From the NCBI GenBank assembly GCA_041623475.1, contig JBFJWU010000261.1, forward strand, positions 1 to 5,199: a DNA stretch of 5,199 nt, given 5' to 3'. The notes under the pieces are model-generated. The model did not search any database. It had not been told where the DNA came from and saw nothing but the letters and a program-made list of their open reading frames with translations. The stretch comes from JBFJWU01 sp041623475 [NCBI: bacterium] (GTDB taxonomy: Bacteria; J088). The stretch's first letter is position 1. Every line of letters begins with the position of its first letter. A program made the translations under genes and the position numbers. Shown here piece after piece: positions 1 through 5,074 of the stretch.

Positions 1-2
1 GG

Positions 3-7
3 GGAGG
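3..7 (+). promoter_or_regulatory. Ribosome binding site of the large lipoprotein gene
   Basis: GGAGG lies 9 bases before the ATG at 17. It supports that ATG over the in-frame ATG at 32 (Met6), which has no purine-rich sequence at a suitable distance. The second gene uses the same GGAGG with the same 9-base spacer. Confidence 0.85.
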
Positions 8-16
8 AAAAGATCC

Positions 17-82
17 ATGCAGTCCAGTTTTATGAAGTTCTTTGCCGTCATTCCGGCATTGTTATTGTTTTCGATCGGTTGT
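17..82 (+). other. Lipoprotein signal peptide of the large protein
   Basis: This codes for residues 1-22. It has one positive charge (Lys7), a hydrophobic core including AVIPALLLF, and a presumed signal peptidase II site before Cys22 (S-I-G-C). The -3 residue is Ser, not the usual Leu/Val, so prediction tools may score it lower. The residue after the Cys is Asn, not Asp, so the E. coli inner-membrane retention rule would not apply and outer-membrane sorting is expected. That rule is not universal outside Enterobacteria. Confidence 0.75.
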
Positions 83-3000
83 AACGAAAGTACCGTCAGC
101 GACCTGCTGGCGACGACGGACACGACGACGGTCACCGGCACTACGGAAACCACGAAGACATGTGTTGATGACGACGGCGACGGCTTTGGCCCCTTCTGCG
201 AAGCGGGCCCGGACTGCGACGACACGAATGCAGCAATCCATACAGAGATGATGGGTTACACAGACGCCGACGGTGATGGCATTGCGACATCACAGGCGAC
301 ATTGCTGTGTACTGGCGGCAGCCTGCCAGCTGGCTACATTGGCACAGTCGGCAGCGACTGTAACGACGGTGACCCGAATTCCCAGACAACGATCCAGGGC
401 TACATCGACAACGACGGTGACGGCTATGGTGCGGGCGCGTGGCAAAGCCTGTGTGCGGCCACGGACACGACGGTCAGCATGGTGCTGGTAGCAGGTGACT
501 GCGACGACAGCGACGCTGCGGCGTGGAAACTGCTGCAGGGCCACATCGATGCCGACGGCGACGGCGCCGGCAGCGACGAACTGATCACCGGCATCTGCGG
601 CGGCAGCAGCCTGCCCGCTGGCTACGTCGTCAGTGACAACGACTGCGATGACAACGACCCGGACAACCAGAACAGCTGTGAAAGCTGTGTGGACATTGAC
701 GGCGACGGCTACTTTGTTGGCTGTGGCAGCTACACAACGCGGATGGGCCCGGACTGCAATGACGACAGCTCGGCGCAGTACGAAATGGTTGCCGCATTTG
801 TTGACGCCGACAACGACAGCTACACCAACGGCGACCCGTCGGTGATGATCTGCGGCGGCACAGCGTATCCTCCGGGCTACCGTGCCAGCCAGAGCGCGCA
901 GATCGACTGCGAAGACAACGACCCGACCGCGTGGCAGACCCTGAGCGGCTACGCCGACAAAGACAACGACGGCAACACCGTTGGCGGGCTGGTTGACTTC
1001 TGCACCGGTGCCAGCTTGCCGGCCGGGTACGTATCAACCGCCAGCGGCAACGACTGCAACGACTTTAACGGCGCGGTTTACCAGTCTGTCTCGGTCAACA
1101 AAGACCAGGACGGCGACGGCTACACCGACGGCAGCATGAGCATGTGCATCGGCGCGACCCCGCCGAGCGGATACACCCTGGGTGGAATCGCCGGTGACTG
1201 CAACGATGCCGACCCGGAAATCAACCCCGGAGCGGCTGACCTGCCCGGTGACTTTACCGACACCGACTGCAGCGGCGGCGACAACCTGCCGGTTGACGCC
1301 GACGGCATCTTTGTCGCACCGGCCCCTACGGGTAACGACAGCTTTGCCGGTACGCGTGCCGCACCGGTCTCGACGATCACCCACGCACTGACGCTCACGA
1401 GCGCCAGCCAGCCCAACATCTACGCAGCCGCCGGCACCTTTGCCGAATCGGTCAGCAGTGGCGCGGGCATCCTGGGTGGCTTTGCCAACGACTTCCTGAG
1501 CCAGGATCCCGAAACCTACAAGACAATCCTGAAGCCGGTTACGGCAGGCGAAAGCGCCTTCCGGACGACACGTACCGTGATCCTGGCCGGTGTCTACGTG
1601 CAGAACAACACGTATGCCGCCGGTGGTGCCTCGATCATGAGCTGGGGCGACCTGACGATCCGCAAGAGCTGGATCTGGGGCCCGGATATGGACAGCACCA
1701 TTGGTGGCGGCCTGAACCAGGGCGACGGCTACGGTGTCTGGGCGACCGGTGCGCTGAAGGTCTACGACAGCTGGATTACCGGTGGTCAGTCGGCGGTCGA
1801 CAACATTGCCATCTACAGCCAGGGCGACACGATCCTCGGCAACAACACCATCTGGGGTGGAAACCGAGATGAAAATGTCTGTTGCTTTGGTGGGGCGCCA
1901 TCTGATGACAACTTTGGTGTTTACCAGTACTGGGGAACATTGAAGATGTACGGCAACTGGGTCAGTGGCGGTGACGGCTACGACTGGACCCACGGTGTCT
2001 ACTTCGAAGACGCGCACGTCAACATGTCTGACAACACCATCTACGGCGGTAACTCGGATACCGACGACACCCGTGGTGTCTATGGTGGACATTCCGGCGA
2101 CCTTCTGGACATGATGGTGACCTTCAGCAATAACTGGATCAACGGTGGAACCGGACAGGACTACGGGGCCGGCAGCAGCGGTTGGTCCCGCGCGGTTGAA
2201 ACTTGGGACAACGGCGAATTGACGGTCTCATTCAATGGCGACACCATTGATGGCGGCACCGGTTACTACACAGCCGGAATTTACGTCGGCAGCAGCGGCA
2301 CCTACCTGACGGTCGAAAACCTCGATATCCTGGGTGGCATACCCAACGACTATGCGCGAGGGCTTTATTCCGACGAAGCCACAGTCAATGTCTTTAGCAG
2401 CACTATTATCGGTGCCTGGGATGCCAACTATTGCTGCAATACCAACTACGGAATCTATAACGCTGACGGATACTGGTTCGGACTGTACAACAGCGATGTC
2501 AGCGGTGGTACAGCCATTGATGGCGATTTGACGGCTGTCTACTTTGAAGACGGCGATGCCGAGATCATTGACAACGTGATTTATGGTGGTTCCGGAAACG
2601 ATGACGTACGCGGTATCGAACGCAATGCTGGCGAGGACGAACTGTGGACCGTTGTTATTGACAACAACGACATCGACGGTGGCCGCGGCGATCAGGACGC
2701 GTACGGAATTGATCTGAATAATAACGACTGGGCCTCAATCATCCGCATTACCAACAATGACATTTTTGGCGGTACGGGTGACAACGACACCTGGGGCATT
2801 TATGTCTACTACGGTATTGATGTCCTGATTGCCAATAACACCATCGACGGTGGCGGCCAGAACTGCAGCAGCTGCAGCTGGGGTAGCGACAATAGCTACG
2901 GCATCGAGCTGGACAACATCGGTATGGACACCGAAGACGGCGACGGACCCCGTGGCTACAAACCGTTTGACACCAACTTCTGGATCATCAATAACGACAT

Positions 3001-4381
3001 CAATGGCGGCCGCAACTATGGCGTTGCCGGAATCGGTTTCGACGATGCCTATGACGACAGCGGCCCAGCAGTGGGTGTGATCCGCGACAATACGATTGTT
3101 GGTGGCCTGGCCAAGGAAGACGCCATCGGTATCTACCTGTCCGAAGACATCAACGTTGAAATCCTGCGCAATGATGTCTACACCGGTGATGATTACCGGG
3201 AAGAGGTCTACAACGCAGTCGCGCTGCACAGCTATCAATACAACAACATCTTTTCCAGTGACAACATTTATCGGACCGCGGACAGTTATCCGTGCGAAAA
3301 CACCTGCGATCGCTGGTATTTTGGCGGCATCTATATGGCCGAAACATACCTGGAAAGCTGGAACGATACAATCATGGTCGGTGATGTCATCGAAGACTGT
3401 ACATTGGCGGCGATTGGCACCGGGGACGAAGAGCCCTCGTTCGGTGCCAGCGACTTCAGCAGTACTAGCGATGAAGATGTTGTCTTTATCAACAACCTGA
3501 CCGCGATGGTCGGTGATTGCTATGACGGCGATGGCGACACCTACGGGCTGGACTTGTACTACGTCTATGGCGGGGTCATTGAAAACAGCTACGTTATTGC
3601 CGGCGACGCTGATCCGGATGACTATGATTCAATTGGCATCTACCTGGACGACGGCGGTATCGAAGTCATCAACAGCGTTGTCATTGCCGGCGACGGTGAA
3701 GAGGCATACGGTTTGTATCAGGATGGCGGTACGGTATCGCTGATTAACAGCATCATCGCCGGCGGCTATGGCGTCGACGATTCGTACGGGATCTACAACA
3801 GCAGCGACTACAGCACCTTTGCTGTCAACAGCACGATCCGTGCCGGTGGCGTCAGCGGGGATGAAACGGCCTACGCCTACTATCGCAGCAGCTGCGACGA
3901 CGATGACAGCCTGGCGGTGATTTTCATTAACAGCATCTTTGATGCGGGCCCGGGCGGTGGCGAATCTTACGGCATCTACCAGAGCAGCGGCTGTTACGAG
4001 AACGAATACATTGTGATCAACAACATCTTCAAGGCCGGTACGGTGCTGTATGACGGTGACGAAGAGTACTCGAGCGCGCTCAAGGTCAACAGCTGTGCCT
4101 GGTACGAAGGCCAATGTGCCTACGCATCCGGTAATATCAGCCGGACACCCGGGTTTGTTGATGCGAAGAATTACGACTTCAACCTGCGCCCGGACAGTAT
4201 TGCCATTGACAACGGCATCAACCCCACGAATCTGACGATTCAGTACTGGGGAACCGATGACGAAGACAATGCCAAGCTGAAAACGGCCAACCTGAGCGTA
4301 CCCGTCTATGACGACGTCGACGGCGACCCCCGCCCGGCGGGCAGCGCCTATGACATCGGTGCCCAGGAATTCCAGCCGTAA
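17..4381 (+). CDS. Large Asp-rich surface lipoprotein: eight MopE-type metal-binding repeats plus right-handed parallel beta-helix
   Basis: This 1454-aa protein is predicted to be exported and lipid-anchored. Residues 1-22 form a signal peptide: Lys7, a hydrophobic core at 8-20, then FSIGC with Cys22. Ser rather than Leu at -3 makes the lipobox imperfect. Residues 33-48 are a Thr-rich linker. Residues 49-429 hold eight repeats of the MopE type (Pfam Cu-binding_MopE family), each with an acidic loop like DADGDG and a DCDD or DCND motif; five also carry a variant of SLPAGY. Residues 430-490 match the usual entry to secreted beta-helices (GTRAAPVSTITHAL, AAAGTF, LGGF). From about 520 to 1350 there are coils with repeated NNTIxGG and YGIY motifs. 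Residues 1380-1454 (FNLRPDSIAIDNG, then DIGAQEF) resemble the choice-of-anchor Q type C-terminus. By family knowledge it may bind Ca2+ or another metal and act in adhesion or surface structure. No catalytic residues are recognised, so an enzymatic role is unsupported. The downstream sequence copy shows an in-frame ATG 21 codons further upstream without a ribosome binding site. The reading frame is certain, the domain calls good, the function unknown. Confidence 0.95.
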   Translation: MQSSFMKFFAVIPALLLFSIGCNESTVSDLLATTDTTTVTGTTETTKTCVDDDGDGFGPFCEAGPDCDDTNAAIHTEMMGYTDADGDGIATSQATLLCTGGSLPAGYIGTVGSDCNDGDPNSQTTIQGYIDNDGDGYGAGAWQSLCAATDTTVSMVLVAGDCDDSDAAAWKLLQGHIDADGDGAGSDELITGICGGSSLPAGYVVSDNDCDDNDPDNQNSCESCVDIDGDGYFVGCGSYTTRMGPDCNDDSSAQYEMVAAFVDADNDSYTNGDPSVMICGGTAYPPGYRASQSAQIDCEDNDPTAWQTLSGYADKDNDGNTVGGLVDFCTGASLPAGYVSTASGNDCNDFNGAVYQSVSVNKDQDGDGYTDGSMSMCIGATPPSGYTLGGIAGDCNDADPEINPGAADLPGDFTDTDCSGGDNLPVDADGIFVAPAPTGNDSFAGTRAAPVSTITHALTLTSASQPNIYAAAGTFAESVSSGAGILGGFANDFLSQDPETYKTILKPVTAGESAFRTTRTVILAGVYVQNNTYAAGGASIMSWGDLTIRKSWIWGPDMDSTIGGGLNQGDGYGVWATGALKVYDSWITGGQSAVDNIAIYSQGDTILGNNTIWGGNRDENVCCFGGAPSDDNFGVYQYWGTLKMYGNWVSGGDGYDWTHGVYFEDAHVNMSDNTIYGGNSDTDDTRGVYGGHSGDLLDMMVTFSNNWINGGTGQDYGAGSSGWSRAVETWDNGELTVSFNGDTIDGGTGYYTAGIYVGSSGTYLTVENLDILGGIPNDYARGLYSDEATVNVFSSTIIGAWDANYCCNTNYGIYNADGYWFGLYNSDVSGGTAIDGDLTAVYFEDGDAEIIDNVIYGGSGNDDVRGIERNAGEDELWTVVIDNNDIDGGRGDQDAYGIDLNNNDWASIIRITNNDIFGGTGDNDTWGIYVYYGIDVLIANNTIDGGGQNCSSCSWGSDNSYGIELDNIGMDTEDGDGPRGYKPFDTNFWIINNDINGGRNYGVAGIGFDDAYDDSGPAVGVIRDNTIVGGLAKEDAIGIYLSEDINVEILRNDVYTGDDYREEVYNAVALHSYQYNNIFSSDNIYRTADSYPCENTCDRWYFGGIYMAETYLESWNDTIMVGDVIEDCTLAAIGTGDEEPSFGASDFSSTSDEDVVFINNLTAMVGDCYDGDGDTYGLDLYYVYGGVIENSYVIAGDADPDDYDSIGIYLDDGGIEVINSVVIAGDGEEAYGLYQDGGTVSLINSIIAGGYGVDDSYGIYNSSDYSTFAVNSTIRAGGVSGDETAYAYYRSSCDDDDSLAVIFINSIFDAGPGGGESYGIYQSSGCYENEYIVINNIFKAGTVLYDGDEEYSSALKVNSCAWYEGQCAYASGNISRTPGFVDAKNYDFNLRPDSIAIDNGINPTNLTIQYWGTDDEDNAKLKTANLSVPVYDDVDGDPRPAGSAYDIGAQEFQP
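161..685 (+). repeat. MopE-like repeat block A (repeats 1-4, residues 49-223)
   Basis: There are four protein repeats: a short Cys-starting one (49-79) and three long ones (80-127, 128-174, 175-223). Each opens with a DxDGDG acidic loop and ends with DC(D/N)D. Long repeats have one Cys after the loop and one in the DC motif, for example C98 and C115, which suggests one disulfide per repeat. Repeat 3 lacks the SLPAGY motif seen in repeats 2 and 4. The order short-long-long-long is repeated in block B. Confidence 0.85.
686..1237 (+). repeat. MopE-like repeat block B (repeats 5-8, residues 224-407)
   Basis: These four repeats parallel block A: a short one starting CVDIDGDG (224-259), then long ones at 260-310, 311-359 and 360 onward. 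The short repeats of both blocks open with Cys-Val-Asp and have a second Cys exactly 12 residues later (C49/C61 and C224/C236). Repeat 6 has a weaker loop (DADNDS), while repeat 8 (DQDGDG) is complete. Repeat 8 runs into the usual MopE ending (INPGA, then TDTDCSGGDN) just before the beta-helix. Confidence 0.82.
1304..4153 (+). other. Right-handed parallel beta-helix domain (residues 430-1379)
   Basis: This region starts with the N-terminal capping sequence typical of DUF1565/PbH1-type proteins. It continues as an irregular ladder of coils. From about 580 to 1030 the coil mark is NN-x-I-x-GG, with GG pairs at 589, 614, 651, 677, 710, 746, 773, 830, 857, 888, 918, 945, 997 and 1029; most adjacent intervals are 25-37 residues. 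From about 1189 to 1341 it changes to NS-x-I-x-AG, with AG at 1195, 1224, 1248, 1276, 1310 and 1340. YGIY-like strands precede many turns. Most beta-helices of this kind bind or cleave polysaccharide, but no active site is recognisable. Confidence 0.8.
4154..4378 (+). other. C-terminal choice-of-anchor Q-like segment (residues 1380-1454)
   Basis: The segment has the order typical of the end of many secreted beta-helix proteins: FVDAKNYDFNLRPDS, then AIDNG, a DVDGDPRP stretch and a terminal DIGAQEF. In such proteins this part caps the helix. No LPxTG motif, transmembrane segment or visible sorting tail follows, so anchoring is expected to be through the N-terminal lipid. The family assignment comes from recognising the motifs, not from a search. 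Confidence 0.7.
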
Positions 4382-4408
4382 AACGCTGGGTCAACGTTTA
4401 GCCCATCA

Positions 4409-4436
4409 GGGCCCGGAGCAATCCGGGCCCTTTTTT
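4409..4436 (+). terminator. Rho-independent terminator after the large gene
   Basis: A perfect 9-bp GC-rich stem (GGGCCCGGA at 4409-4417 with TCCGGGCCC at 4422-4430) closes a GCAA loop of the GNRA class and is followed by six T (4431-4436). It starts 27 bases after the stop codon of the large gene. The ribosome binding site of the next gene begins only 3 bases after the T-tract, so the small gene has almost no space for its own promoter and probably depends on read-through. Confidence 0.93.
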
Positions 4437-4439
4437 ATT

Positions 4440-4444
4440 GGAGG
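4440..4444 (+). promoter_or_regulatory. Ribosome binding site of the small lipoprotein gene
   Basis: GGAGG lies 9 bases before the ATG at 4454, the same spacing as in the large gene. It lies only 3 bases before the in-frame TTG at 4448, which argues against that TTG as the start. Confidence 0.85.
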
Positions 4445-4453
4445 TAATTGGAT

Positions 4454-4939
4454 ATGAAAAAACTGAAATCTTTTTTCCTTGCCATAGGAGCAGTTGGTAC
4501 CGTGGTTCTTGCTGGTTGTGGCAACCAGCAAATTGAAGCCCTGGAAAGCCGCATTGAAATTCTTGAACGGGAAGTCCAGGAACTGCAACAGGACAATGGC
4601 AAATTGCGCCAGACCGTAAATCGGCTGGGTGTCACCGTTGCCAGTATGGATGCGCCGGAAAACAGCGATCGACTGGCCCATAAGACCCAGCAGGAGGTTA
4701 TGGACCAGTACCGCGCGCCGGAGTCACCAAATCATGACATTCAAGATCAGCGCGCCCAGAACAAGGCCCGTCAGGCTATGTGCAAACGGCAGTGCAAAGA
4801 AGCCCGGACGTTTTGTGAGTCAAGCATGCGCGATCCGGAGATGAATATGACCAAGGACGAAATGCAGGACAAGCGACAGGAATGCCGGGACGAAATGGAT
4901 AAGTGCCGGGAAGCCTGCGTGCAGAAGGATATTGAGTAA
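4454..4939 (+). CDS. Small lipoprotein with Lpp-like coiled coil and six-cysteine helical hairpin
   Basis: This is a 161-aa protein from the ATG at 4454; a TTG two codons upstream is too close to the ribosome binding site. Residues 1-21 are a classic signal peptide (KKLK, then a hydrophobic core), and VLAGC gives a canonical lipobox with Cys22. Residues 27-65 form a regular heptad coiled coil with core positions I27, L30, I34, L37, V41, L44, N48, L51, V55, L58, V62 and M65. A polar, Pro-containing linker (67-100) leads to a charged helical segment with CX3CX6C (C110, C114, C121) and CX6CX3C (C144, C151, C155), a mirror pattern suggesting a hairpin held by three disulfides. The start of the mature protein resembles Braun's lipoprotein, but there is no C-terminal Lys for peptidoglycan linkage (it ends KDIE). 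I do not recognise the family and assign no function. It is probably cotranscribed with the large gene through a leaky terminator. Confidence 0.9.
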   Translation: MKKLKSFFLAIGAVGTVVLAGCGNQQIEALESRIEILEREVQELQQDNGKLRQTVNRLGVTVASMDAPENSDRLAHKTQQEVMDQYRAPESPNHDIQDQRAQNKARQAMCKRQCKEARTFCESSMRDPEMNMTKDEMQDKRQECRDEMDKCREACVQKDIE

Positions 4940-4970
4940 ATAGGCGGACTTCGGCAGTTGGTGAAACGAC

Positions 4971-4998
4971 TTGAAAAGCGGATTTTTGCTGCTAAAAT
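4971..4998 (+). promoter_or_regulatory. Predicted sigma-70-type promoter upstream of the large gene start
   Basis: TTGAAA (4971-4976) and TAAAAT (4993-4998) each match 5 of 6 consensus bases and are separated by 16 bases. The predicted transcription start is near 5005, giving a leader of about 70 bases to the ATG at 5075. The region is clearly more AT-rich than the surrounding genes. If the sequence closes on itself, this is the promoter of the gene at 17-4381. No operator-like palindrome is evident. Confidence 0.65.
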
Positions 4999-5060
4999 TG
5001 CATAATTACAGATGCGGTTGGCGGCATCGCGTTTTGTCAGCCTGAAGATCCAGACCTTGG

Positions 5061-5065
5061 GGAGG
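5061..5065 (+). promoter_or_regulatory. Ribosome binding site of the truncated second gene copy
   Basis: This is GGAGG 9 bases before the ATG at 5075, the repeat counterpart of the site at 3-7. Confidence 0.85.
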
Positions 5066-5074
5066 AAAAGATCC

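Larger units (their letters stand above)
1..141. repeat. Left copy of 141-bp terminal direct repeat
   Basis: These 141 bases are identical, base for base, to 5059-5199 in the same orientation (offset 5058). The repeat covers the ribosome binding site, start codon, signal peptide, lipidation Cys and part of the Thr-rich linker of the large lipoprotein gene, and stops in the middle of a codon. It has no transposon or att-like feature. A repeat of this exact length at both contig ends is what a de Bruijn assembler leaves when a contig closes on itself or ends at a shared k-mer; 141 is a commonly used largest k. The repeat is certain. Whether it means a circle, a tandem array, or two paralogues sharing a 5' end cannot be settled from the sequence. 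Confidence 0.97.

Noticed and set aside
161-1237. Thrombospondin type-3 or EF-hand/dockerin repeats
   Set aside because: The acidic loops are similar, but the DCDD/DCND motif, the SLPAGY segment and the INPGA ending fit the MopE-type repeat better. There are no EF-hand helices or paired dockerin segments.
161-1310. Repeated GACGGCGACGGC-like DNA as a CRISPR or satellite array
   Set aside because: The similarity follows the coding frame (Asp-Gly-Asp-Gly loops), spacing and sequence vary, and the intervening sequence is coding.
1034-2092. Long minus-strand open frame (352 codons) opposite the large gene, and a shorter one at 630-1037
   Set aside because: Both lie wholly inside the convincing plus-strand gene and encode Val/Ala/Asp- or Arg/Ser-rich sequence, as expected from reversed GAC, GGC and ACC codons. 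Neither has a recognisable domain.
3286-3294. TTATCCGTG as a DnaA box
   Set aside because: It is a single poor match inside coding sequence, with no cluster or AT-rich region.
4448-4453. TTG at 4448 as start of the small gene
   Set aside because: It is only 3 bases from GGAGG, whereas ATG 4454 has the 9-base spacing also used by the large gene and gives a normal MKKLK signal peptide.
4406-4681. Minus-strand open frame of 91 codons over the terminator and the small gene start
   Set aside because: It is antisense to the signal peptide and coiled coil, and its 3' part is the terminator stem. It has no independent support.
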